A stretch of 39,013 nt of DNA from Pinisolibacter sp040275425. Lineage in GTDB: Bacteria; Pseudomonadota; Alphaproteobacteria; Rhizobiales; Ancalomicrobiaceae. The position numbers and the translations under genes are program-made. Positions 31,223 through 38,193 of this stretch are shown here, piece after piece. The notes beneath the pieces are model-generated. The model did no database searches, was not told the DNA's origin, and saw nothing but the letters and a program-made list of their open reading frames with translations. Numbering within the stretch: position 1 is the first letter of the stretch; every line of letters starts with the position of its first letter. The DNA lies in assembly GCA_040275425.1 (NCBI GenBank), contig JBEOKB010000241.1:1-39013 (forward strand), in the 5' to 3' direction.

Positions 31223-31259
31223 AAGAGGCGCGGCCGCTGGGGAGTGGACCGCGCCTCTT
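31223..31259 (+). terminator. Terminator after dksA
   Basis: AAGAGGCGCGG (31223-31233) pairs with CCGCGCCTCTT (31249-31259) across 15 bases, 30 bases after the dksA stop codon. It may also terminate flgH transcripts from the other side. Confidence 0.75.
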
Positions 31260-31383
31260 CGTTCGTGCCGCCGTCTCGCGCCCTGGGGAGGTTGGTCGAG
31301 GGGCGGCAGCCGTCTTCCGGATCACTCGGCGATGCTGGGGAGCCGACGCCGAGCGAGGGAGATCCGGAAGCCGGGATCGGGGA

Positions 31384-32142
31384 TCAGAACGGCATGATCA
31401 CGTCGAGGAACTGCGTGCCGTAGCGCGCCTGCTGGACGTCGGTGATGTGGCCGCGGCCGCCGTAGGAGATGCGGGCCTCGGCGATCTTGGCGCTCTCGAT
31501 GGTGTTGTCGGCGCCGATGTCCTCCGGGCGGACCACGCCGGCGACGATCAGCTCGCGCAGCTCGTTGTTGACGCGGACCTCTTGGCGGCCCTCGATCACC
31601 ATGTTGCCGTTGGGCAGGATCTGGGTGACGAGCGCGGCGACGTTGGTGGACAGGGTTTCCGAACGATCGACCGAGCCGTCGCCCTTCTGGCTGGTCTCGG
31701 TGGAGTGCTGGGTGAGATTGGACGCGCTCATGCCGCCGGGCAGCAGGACCTTGTCGAGCAGGGCGCCGGGGACACCGCCGACCGAGGTCGAGTCCTTCTC
31801 GGCGCGGGACCGGCCGGTGGAATTGGCGATCTTGGCCTTGTCGGTGATGACGACCTGGACGGTGAGGAGATCGCCGACGCGGTGGGCGCGCTGATCCTTG
31901 AAGAAGGCGCGGCTGCCGCGCGACCACAGCGAGTTCGGGGCGTAGGCCGGCGGGTCGGGCGAGGGCATGGGCATCGACACCGGGCGGTAGCCGGCCTGGG
32001 CGGTGGGGTCCTCGATCGAGGCGAGCTTGGGCGCCTTGCCGATGCCTTCGAGGCGATCCATCGTCGAGGCGCAGCCGCCGAGGGCGAGGGCGACACCGAC
32101 GAGGACGACGGCGGCGCGGTGGGGGCGGAAGAGAACGGTCAT
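31384..32142 (-). CDS. flgH: Flagellar L-ring lipoprotein FlgH
   Basis: A 252-residue FlgH. The signal peptide ends LGGCA, a lipobox with the lipidated cysteine, and mature motifs include NSLWSRGSRAFFKDQRAHRVGDLLTVQVVITDKAKIANST and ISYGGRGHITDVQQARYGTQFLDVIMPF. It forms the outer-membrane ring. Its ATG overlaps the flgA stop by one base; an upstream GTG at 32145 is in frame. It is the last gene of the flgF-flgG-flgA-flgH operon. Confidence 0.94.
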   Translation of the reverse strand: MTVLFRPHRAAVVLVGVALALGGCASTMDRLEGIGKAPKLASIEDPTAQAGYRPVSMPMPSPDPPAYAPNSLWSRGSRAFFKDQRAHRVGDLLTVQVVITDKAKIANSTGRSRAEKDSTSVGGVPGALLDKVLLPGGMSASNLTQHSTETSQKGDGSVDRSETLSTNVAALVTQILPNGNMVIEGRQEVRVNNELRELIVAGVVRPEDIGADNTIESAKIAEARISYGGRGHITDVQQARYGTQFLDVIMPF

Positions 32143-33251
32143 CACGGGTTCACCCTGGTGGCGGCGGCCGAGGCCACGGGTCCGACGGCGGCGACGGTGG
32201 TCGAGGCGGCCGAGATCTCGACGCGGCCGGGACCGGCGACGGTGGCGTGGACGGTGCGCTTGGACTGCGGATTGAGAACGGAGATCATCTCGCCCATCGC
32301 GCCGGCCTGGAGGGCCTGGCCGCGTCCGGTCACCTGGAGCGAGCCGGTGCGGAAGACGATGGTGACGGTGTCGCCGCGGCCGACGACGTTGGGGCGGGCG
32401 AAGTCGCCGATGGAGACCGGCTGACCGGCACGCAGCGAGCGGCGGGCCTGATGGCCGACGATCTCGCGCGGGTCGGCGAGCGAGCGCAGGGCGCCGACGC
32501 GGGCGCGCGGCTGGCGATCGATCTGGACGTCCTCGGGGGCGACGAGATCGCCGCGGGCGAGCGCGCGGGTCAGCACGGCGATCGAGACGGTCTCGACCAC
32601 GGTGCCGCGCAGGCGGATGCGCTCGTTGGTCTCGCCCTTGTCGATCTGGATCAGGGCCTCGAAGCGGCCTGACTGCGGCGCGAGGTTGAGCGAGACGACG
32701 CGGACGGGCGTGATGGTGTTGAGATCGGCCTGCCGAGGCTCGACCGGGGCGTCGAAGGTGATCTCGAGATCGTCGATGGAGACGTCGTCGGCGCGGCCGG
32801 GGCGGCGCAGGATCTCGGTGGCGACGAGGCGGGAGAGTTCCGCCGCTTCGATCGGGCGACCGAGGCGGGAGACCGAGACCTCGACCAGACCGACGGTGTC
32901 GATCTCGGCGAGACCGGCGACGCGGGCGAGGTCGGCGACGCGGCGGGCGGGAACCGCGCCGGTGGTGCCGAGGTCGGGGGCGCGGAACAGGGCGACACCG
33001 GCGAGGCGGCCGGCATCCTCGAAGAAGTCGCCGATGGTGACCAGTTCGGAGGTGACGGCGACGGAGGCGCGCAGCTTGGCGACCCGGCGCTCGGCGCCGA
33101 CGGCGGCGGCGGTGCCGAGCACGGAGAGGATGCCGCAGGCGAGGGCGGCGACGGCGGCGGCGCCGACGACCGAACGCACGAGGCGGGCGGCGACGCCGGG
33201 GGCGCAGCAGAAGAGGCCGGTGGGGGCGGTGTCGGCGGTCAGGACCTTCAT
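32142..33251 (-). CDS. flgA: Flagellar P-ring chaperone FlgA
   Basis: A 369-residue protein, long for FlgA (about 220-330 residues). A hydrophobic export signal lies at about residues 22-52, preceded by an unusual N-terminal tail with C15-C16. The periplasmic part holds two beta-rich regions: ITPVRVVSLNLAPQSGRFEALIQID, then the SAF-like C-terminal half with VLTRALARGDLVAPEDVQIDRQP and ARRSLRAGQPVSIGDFARPNVVGRGDTVTIVF. It helps P-ring assembly in the periplasm. GGAGGGTGAG lies before the ATG. It is 10 bases after flgG. Confidence 0.88.
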   Translation of the reverse strand: MKVLTADTAPTGLFCCAPGVAARLVRSVVGAAAVAALACGILSVLGTAAAVGAERRVAKLRASVAVTSELVTIGDFFEDAGRLAGVALFRAPDLGTTGAVPARRVADLARVAGLAEIDTVGLVEVSVSRLGRPIEAAELSRLVATEILRRPGRADDVSIDDLEITFDAPVEPRQADLNTITPVRVVSLNLAPQSGRFEALIQIDKGETNERIRLRGTVVETVSIAVLTRALARGDLVAPEDVQIDRQPRARVGALRSLADPREIVGHQARRSLRAGQPVSIGDFARPNVVGRGDTVTIVFRTGSLQVTGRGQALQAGAMGEMISVLNPQSKRTVHATVAGPGRVEISAASTTVAAVGPVASAAATRVNP

Positions 33252-33261
33252 CTCACCCTCC

Positions 33262-34047
33262 TCACTTCGGCGTCACGGAGGCCGAGAGCATCTCGTCGGC
33301 GGCGCGGATGACGCGGGAGTTCATCTCGTAGGCGCGCTGGGCGGCGATCAGATCGGAGATCTCGGTCACCGAGTTCACGTTGCCCTGCTCGAGGTGGTTC
33401 TGGACGAGGGTGCCGTAGCTCTCCTCGCCGGGGTTGGCGGTCTGGGGGGCGCCGGAGGAAGCGGTCTCGAGGAACAGGTTGTTGCCGATGGCGTCGAGGC
33501 CGGACTTGTTGACGAAGCGGGCGAGCTGGATCTGGCCGATGGTGGAGGGCGAGGAGGCGTTGCCGACCGTCACCTGCACCGCGCCCTGAGAGTTGATGGT
33601 CAGGCCGGTGCCGTTGGAGGGGACGGTGATGGTCGGATCGAGGGTGTAGCCGTCGGCGGTGACGATGCGGCCGGAGGAGTCGATGTTGAACGAGCCGTCG
33701 CGGGTGTAGGCGGTGCGGCCGTCGGGGAGCAGGATGCGGAAGAAGCCCTCGCCCTTGATGGCGACGTCGGTCTCCTTCTCGGTCGAGGAGAGGGTGCCCT
33801 GGGACATGATGCGCGGGGTGGCGGCGGCGCGCACGCCGGAGCCGATCTGCACGCCGGTCGGAAGGATGTTGCCGGATTCCGACGTCGAGGTGCCGACGCG
33901 GCGCATGTCCTGGTAGAGCAGATCCTGGAAGTCGACCCGCTGGCGCTTGAAGCCGGTGGTGCGCATGTTGGCGATGTTGTTGGAAATGAGTTCGACGTTC
34001 ATTTCCTGGGCCATCATGCCGGAAGCGGCGATGTGGAGAGCCTTCAT
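33262..34047 (-). CDS. flgG: Flagellar distal rod protein FlgG
   Basis: A 261-residue FlgG. MKALHIAASGMMAQEMNVELISNNIANMRTTGFKRQRVDFQDLLYQD at the start and EQGNVNSVTEISDLIAAQRAYEMNSRVIRAADEMLSASV at the end are the rod-protein signatures, and KGEGFFRILLPDGRTAYTRDGSFNIDSSGRIVTADGYTLDP lies between. The length is typical. It forms the distal rod. GGGAGGACG precedes the ATG at 34047. It lies 14 bases after flgF and 10 before flgA in a tight operon. Confidence 0.95.
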   Translation of the reverse strand: MKALHIAASGMMAQEMNVELISNNIANMRTTGFKRQRVDFQDLLYQDMRRVGTSTSESGNILPTGVQIGSGVRAAATPRIMSQGTLSSTEKETDVAIKGEGFFRILLPDGRTAYTRDGSFNIDSSGRIVTADGYTLDPTITVPSNGTGLTINSQGAVQVTVGNASSPSTIGQIQLARFVNKSGLDAIGNNLFLETASSGAPQTANPGEESYGTLVQNHLEQGNVNSVTEISDLIAAQRAYEMNSRVIRAADEMLSASVTPK

Positions 34048-34061
34048 CGTACGTCCTCCCT

Positions 34062-34796
34062 TCAGGCGACCTGGGCGAGCTTTTCGATGGCGGTGCGGCG
34101 ACTCTCGTCGACCTCCGCCATCCACTTGGAGACGGCCTGATAGCTGCGACCGACCTCGATCAGACGCGAGATCTCGGCCACGGCCCGGACGTTGGACTTC
34201 TCGATCTGGCCCTGGACCAGACGGGGGAGGGTGGCGGGCTGGGCGTCGGTGCCCTCGAACAGGGTCTCGCCGGCCTTCTTCAGCCTGGACACGTCGGCGA
34301 ACTCGACGACGCGCATCTTGCCGCGCTGGCCCTGGTTGGTGGAGATGGTGCCGTCGGCGGCGACGGCGAGGTTCTGCTCGCTCGGCTGCAGGGTGAGCGG
34401 GCCGCCGTCGGTGAGGACGGGATAGCCGTCGCGGGTCTGGACGACGCCGTCGGCGCCGATGGCGAAGGAACCGTTGCGGGTGTAGCGCTCGCCGGCGGGC
34501 GTCTGGACGACGAAGAAGCCCTTGCCGTCGATGGCGACGTCGAGCTCGTTGCCGGTGGTCAGCATCTGGCCGGGGCGGAAATCGTAGCGATTGGCGTCGT
34601 CGAGGACGAAGCTGATCGGGCGATCGGACGCACGAAACTCCAGCGCGGCGGCCGGAGCCATCTTCTGCTCCTTGAGCAGCAGCGACTGAGTCTTGAAGCC
34701 GATCGTGTCGACGTTGGCGACGTTGTTGGCGATCATGTCGAGTTCGCGACGCAGCGTGAGCTGGCGCGACAACCCGACGAGTTGCGCGTTTTCCAT
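34062..34796 (-). CDS. flgF: Flagellar proximal rod protein FlgF
   Basis: A 244-residue FlgF. MENAQLVGLSRQLTLRRELDMIANNVANVDTIGFK is the N-terminal rod signature, DGKGFFVVQTPAGERYTRNGSFAIGADGVVQTRDGYPVLTDGG the middle, and VRAVAEISRLIEVGRSYQAVSKWMAEVDESRRTAIEKL the C-terminal helix. It forms part of the proximal rod. The start at 34796 is fixed by the conserved N-terminus and an AGGAAG site; upstream frame to 34949 is leader. It is the first gene of flgF-flgG-flgA-flgH, with a sigma-54 promoter upstream. Confidence 0.95.
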   Translation of the reverse strand: MENAQLVGLSRQLTLRRELDMIANNVANVDTIGFKTQSLLLKEQKMAPAAALEFRASDRPISFVLDDANRYDFRPGQMLTTGNELDVAIDGKGFFVVQTPAGERYTRNGSFAIGADGVVQTRDGYPVLTDGGPLTLQPSEQNLAVAADGTISTNQGQRGKMRVVEFADVSRLKKAGETLFEGTDAQPATLPRLVQGQIEKSNVRAVAEISRLIEVGRSYQAVSKWMAEVDESRRTAIEKLAQVA

Positions 34797-34856
34797 GTCT
34801 TCCTGCTCCCCAGCGGAGCCGCCAACTCCCCAGCGGGCGGTTCCGACGAGTTCGTT

Positions 34857-34871
34857 GCAGGGGGCGTGCCA
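34857..34871 (-). promoter_or_regulatory. Sigma-54 promoter of flgF operon
   Basis: On the minus strand TGGCAC-GCCCC-CTGC: a perfect -24 element, a 5-base spacer, and CTGC with one change from TTGC. Predicted start near 34846, about 50 bases before the flgF ATG. Confidence 0.72.
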
Positions 34872-34927
34872 AACTCTAAAATCAATGAAAACAACGACTT
34901 GTCGAGGTCGCATCGATGGTGGTGGGC

Positions 34928-34940
34928 GGCACTTTCTGCC
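34928..34940. promoter_or_regulatory. GGCA-N5-TGCC palindrome upstream of flgF
   Basis: GGCACTTTCTGCC, about 88 bases upstream of the predicted flgF start and about 147 before fliL. It has the same spacing and arms as the sites upstream of flgE and in the flgI-fliX region. It could activate flgF and also influence fliL on the other side. Confidence 0.55.
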
Positions 34941-34991
34941 GATCGGCAAGGGTGAAGGGAATTGTTTACCGAGGTTTCCGAAAGGTTAAAA

Positions 34992-35008
34992 TTTACCGGT
35001 CGTTAACC
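34992..35008. promoter_or_regulatory. CtrA-type site upstream of fliL
   Basis: TTTA-N7-TTAACC; one base departs from TTAA-N7-TTAACC, and the right half continues as TTAACCAT, a CtrA half-site. It lies about 73 bases before fliL. The fliL promoter of Caulobacter is a known CtrA target, which supports the reading. Confidence 0.58.
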
Positions 35009-35080
35009 ATTCTCTCTTTAGATCTGGGGTGAGAGACGGATCGGGCGCGCGCCTCGAGTCCGTCGCCCGGGGGAGAGCGG

Positions 35081-35593
35081 ATGGCCAAGAAGCCCGCCAA
35101 GGACAAGGAAGCCGAAGCCGGTGCCGAAGGCGCCGAGGACGAGGCCGCCGGCGGCAAGAAGAAACTGTTCATCATGATCGGCGCCGGTGTGCTGGCGCTC
35201 GTGGTGCTCGGTGGCGCCGGTGCGTTCTTCATGGGAGCGTTCTCACCCAAGCCGAAGCCGGACGCGGCCCATGCCGAGCCGGTGAAGGCGACCATGTACG
35301 TCGATCTGCCGGACATGACGGTCAATCTGTCGGCGGTCGACAATCGAGCGACCTACCTCAAGGTCAAGGTCAGCCTCGAGGTGTCGGACAAGGCGACGGT
35401 GGACAAGATCACGCCGGTTCTGCCGCGCGTGCTCGACGCCTTCCAGGTCTATCTGCGCGAGCTCCGGGTCTCGGATCTCGACGGATCGGCCGGGCTCTAC
35501 CGGGTGAAGGAGGAATTGCAACGCCGGATCAACACCGCGATCGCGCCCGCCCGGGTCGACGCGGTGCTGTTCAAGGAAATCCTGGTGCAGTGA
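35081..35593 (+). CDS. fliL: Flagellar basal body-associated protein FliL
   Basis: A 170-residue single-pass inner-membrane protein. The N-terminus is Lys/Glu/Ala-rich (about 1-28), one transmembrane helix follows (LFIMIGAGVLALVVLGGAGAFFMG, about 29-52), then the periplasmic FliL domain (MYVDLPDMTVNLSAVDNRATYLKVKVSLEV) and the conserved tail RINTAIAPARVDAVLFKEILVQ. FliL surrounds the stator units and affects torque. GGGGGAGAG precedes the ATG. It lies 9 bases before fliM in an operon. Confidence 0.93.
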   Translation: MAKKPAKDKEAEAGAEGAEDEAAGGKKKLFIMIGAGVLALVVLGGAGAFFMGAFSPKPKPDAAHAEPVKATMYVDLPDMTVNLSAVDNRATYLKVKVSLEVSDKATVDKITPVLPRVLDAFQVYLRELRVSDLDGSAGLYRVKEELQRRINTAIAPARVDAVLFKEILVQ

Positions 35594-35602
35594 GGGTCGG
35601 CG

Positions 35603-36829
35603 ATGGCCGGTGGCGACGAAGAACTCGAGGATCTCGATGCCGCGTGGGGGGCAGCCCTCAACGAGCAGAAGGGGGATTCGGGCGAAGACGACGATCTGGC
35701 GGCGGACTGGGGCGCGGCGCTGGCCGAACAGGGCGTGGAGGGCAGCGAGGATCTCGCCGCGTCGCTCGCCGGGTTCGACGACAGTGAGTTCGACCTCGAT
35801 CAGGCGACGCGCGGCGGCGACCGTATCCTCAACCAGGAGGAGATCGACAACCTCCTCGGCTTCGATCTCGACGAGCAGCTCTCGTCCGAGCAGTCGGGCA
35901 TCCGGGCGCTGATCAATTCGGCGATGGTGTCCTACGAGCGTCTGCCGATGCTCGAAATCGTGTTCGACCGCCTGGTGCGCCTGACCACGACGTCACTTCG
36001 CAACTTCACCTCCGACAACGTCGAGGTCTCGCTCGACAGCATCACCTCGGTGCGGTTCGGCGACTATCTCAACTCGATCCCGCTGCCGGCGATCCTGGGC
36101 GTGTTCAAGGCCGAGGAATGGGACAACTTCGGGCTGGTGACGGTCGATTCCAGCCTGATCTACTCGATCATCGACGTGCTGCTCGGCGGTGGACGCGGCA
36201 CGACGCCGATCCGGGTCGAGGGACGGCCCTACACCACGATCGAGACCAATCTGGTGCGCCGGATGATCGAGGTGGTGCTGTCGGACGCCGAACAGGCGTT
36301 CGCGCCCCTGTCGCCGGTCCGGTTCAATCTGGAACGGCTCGAGACCAATCCGCGCTTCGCGGCGGTGTCGCGCCCGGCCAACGCGGCGATCCTGGCCGAA
36401 TTCCGCATCGACATGGAAGATCGCGGCGGCAAGATCGAAGTTCTCATCCCCTACGCCACGCTCGAACCGATCCGCGACATGCTGTTGCAGATGTTCATGG
36501 GCGAGAAGTTCGGACGCGATCCGATCTGGGAGGGGCATCTGGCCACCGAGATTCATTCCGCCGAGATCTCGGTCGACGCCGTGCTGTTCGAACGCGAGAT
36601 GTCGCTCGGGCAGGTGCTCGACCTGCAGGTCGGGCAGACGCTGGTGTTCGACGTCGGACCGCGCGATCCGGTGACGCTGAAGTGCGGCGAGGTCGCCCTC
36701 ACCGAGGGGCAGATGGGGCGGGCGGGAGAAAACATCTCCGTGCGCGTCGACCGCAACCTCCGCCGACCGAAGATGACCCTCGCCGCCTTCGAGAAGGCCG
36801 CGACGAAGAAGGAGATGCAGGCATCATGA
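35603..36829 (+). CDS. fliM: Flagellar motor switch protein FliM with repeated N-terminal extension
   Basis: A 408-residue FliM. The conserved N-terminal CheY-binding type motif LNQEEIDNLLGF is displaced to about residues 76-87 behind an acidic extension. This holds two near-copies of one motif, DLDAAWGAALNEQ (10-22) and DLAADWGAALAEQ (31-43), and a degenerate third at 50-60. The middle (SSEQSGIRALINSAMVSYERLPMLEIVFDRLVRL, then LLGGGRGTTPIRVEGRPYTTIETNLVRRM) and the C-terminal SpoA domain (SVDAVLFEREMSLGQVLDLQVGQTLVFD) are intact. FliM forms the C-ring and binds CheY-P. The stop codon overlaps the next gene (ATGA). Confidence 0.94.
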   Translation: MAGGDEELEDLDAAWGAALNEQKGDSGEDDDLAADWGAALAEQGVEGSEDLAASLAGFDDSEFDLDQATRGGDRILNQEEIDNLLGFDLDEQLSSEQSGIRALINSAMVSYERLPMLEIVFDRLVRLTTTSLRNFTSDNVEVSLDSITSVRFGDYLNSIPLPAILGVFKAEEWDNFGLVTVDSSLIYSIIDVLLGGGRGTTPIRVEGRPYTTIETNLVRRMIEVVLSDAEQAFAPLSPVRFNLERLETNPRFAAVSRPANAAILAEFRIDMEDRGGKIEVLIPYATLEPIRDMLLQMFMGEKFGRDPIWEGHLATEIHSAEISVDAVLFEREMSLGQVLDLQVGQTLVFDVGPRDPVTLKCGEVALTEGQMGRAGENISVRVDRNLRRPKMTLAAFEKAATKKEMQAS

Positions 36830-37323
36830 TGACCCCGTGGATCGATCTGGCGATCGAGGGCCTGGTGGCCGTTCTCCTCGTCACGACAATCGGCTATTGC
36901 ATTCTGCTCGACAGCCGCCTGAAGAGGCTGCGCGCCGACGAGGCCAATCTGCGCGCCACCATCTCCGAGCTTCTGACCGCGACCGAGATCGCCGAGCGGG
37001 CGATCGTCGGGCTGAAGGAGACCGCCGCCGACTGCGACAAGACGCTGGCGCAGCGTCTGCGCGAGGCGGAGTTCTTCTCCCAGGAGATCGAAAAGGAGAT
37101 CGGCGAGGGCGAGAAGCTGCTCAACCGCATCATTCGCATCACCCAGGCGGCGCAGGCGGCCGGACCGGGGACCTCGGCGGCGGCGGAGGCGGCTCCGACC
37201 GCGGCGCTGGTGGCGAGCGAGGACGAGGCGCGCTCGCGCTCGCGGCTCGGTGAGCTGCGCGCGCGGGTCAGCGAGGCGACCGACCGGCTCGGTCAGATGA
37301 AGGCGCGGGGAGCGGCGGCATGA
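36826..37323 (+). CDS. DUF6468 membrane protein in the fliM operon
   Basis: A 165-residue protein with one N-terminal transmembrane helix (LAIEGLVAVLLVTTIGYCILLDSRL, about 7-31) and a long coiled-coil cytoplasmic or periplasmic part, ADEANLRATISELLTATEIAERAIVGLKETAADCDKTLAQRLREAEFFSQEIEKEIGEGEKLLNRI. It matches the DUF6468 family found between fliM and a motE-like gene in alphaproteobacteria. The function is not established; its place suggests a role in motor or stator assembly. It overlaps fliM by four bases at 36826 and the next gene by four bases (ATGA), so translation is coupled. Confidence 0.78.
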   Translation: MMTPWIDLAIEGLVAVLLVTTIGYCILLDSRLKRLRADEANLRATISELLTATEIAERAIVGLKETAADCDKTLAQRLREAEFFSQEIEKEIGEGEKLLNRIIRITQAAQAAGPGTSAAAEAAPTAALVASEDEARSRSRLGELRARVSEATDRLGQMKARGAAA

Positions 37324-38072
37324 GGAAGTTCCGCCTCCTCCACGCGGTGATCGCCGCCGCCGTCGTGCTCCTCGGCCTCAAGGTCGTGGACATGGCGCGG
37401 ACGAGCGAGCGTGCGCGCGAGGTGGTGCGGTGGGATCGTGATCTCGGCCAGGAGGTCGATGCGATCGCCACCGGTTCGGCGGGCGGCGACGCTCCCAAGG
37501 ACGACGGACACGGAGCCCCGGCGGCGCCGGGCGCGGACGCGGCGGGCGTCAAGCCGACCCACGTCGACACCAAGGTGTCGGGCGACAAGCCGGGCGAGGC
37601 CAAGCCGGTGCCGGGACAGGAGCTGCTCTCGGAGATCCAGATCCTCCAGAAGCTGGCGGAACGGCGCAAGCAGCTCGAGGAGATGGAGCGCCAGTTGCAG
37701 ATGCGCGAGGATCTCCTGTCGGCGAGCGAGGGGCGGATCACCCGGCGCATCGACGAGATGAAGGGGCTCGAGGAGAAGATCGGCGGCGCGGCCAAGGCCA
37801 AGGAAGAGGCCAAGAAGCAGGAGCTGGCCGATCTGGTGAAGATGTACGAGTCGATGAAGGCCAAGGACGCGGCGCGGGTGTTCGACAAGCTCGAGATCAA
37901 TCTGCTCGGCGAGATCGCTCGGCAGATGAACCCCAAGAAGCTCGGCGACGTGGTCTCGAAGATGTCGGCGGAGCAGGCGGAGCGGCTGACGGTCGAGCTC
38001 GCCAATCGAAGGCCGAACGACGCGCCGGCGCCGGTCAACACCTCGCTGCCGAAGATCCAGGGACGCAGCTGA
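37320..38072 (+). CDS. MotE-like flagellar protein
   Basis: A 250-residue protein. An N-terminal membrane helix or signal (KFRLLHAVIAAAVVLLGLKVVDMA, about 3-26) is followed by a Pro/Ala/Gly-rich linker, a coiled coil (QILQKLAERRKQLEEMERQLQMREDLLSASEGRITRRIDEMKGLEEKI, about 107-154), and an MgtE-N-like domain (KDAARVFDKLEINLLGEIARQMNPKKLGDVVSKMSAEQAERLTVELANR). The last part is shared with MotE of Sinorhizobium, a periplasmic chaperone of MotC. It overlaps the DUF6468 gene by four bases and is the last of the fliL operon. Confidence 0.8.
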   Translation: MRKFRLLHAVIAAAVVLLGLKVVDMARTSERAREVVRWDRDLGQEVDAIATGSAGGDAPKDDGHGAPAAPGADAAGVKPTHVDTKVSGDKPGEAKPVPGQELLSEIQILQKLAERRKQLEEMERQLQMREDLLSASEGRITRRIDEMKGLEEKIGGAAKAKEEAKKQELADLVKMYESMKAKDAARVFDKLEINLLGEIARQMNPKKLGDVVSKMSAEQAERLTVELANRRPNDAPAPVNTSLPKIQGRS

Positions 38073-38130
38073 GTTCCGCGACCGATTCCGCAGGAATATT
38101 CGACGGTTCCACCCGATCCGAGACACGGAC

Positions 38131-38147
38131 TTAACGGCTCGTTCACC
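38131..38147. promoter_or_regulatory. CtrA-like site upstream of the terminal gene
   Basis: TTAA-N7-TTCACC; one base departs from TTAA-N7-TTAACC. It ends 47 bases before the GTG start of the exported protein gene. Confidence 0.35.
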
Positions 38148-38193
38148 GCGATCACCTAGGCTCGGTGCCGAATTCTCACCTGGGTCGGCGATC

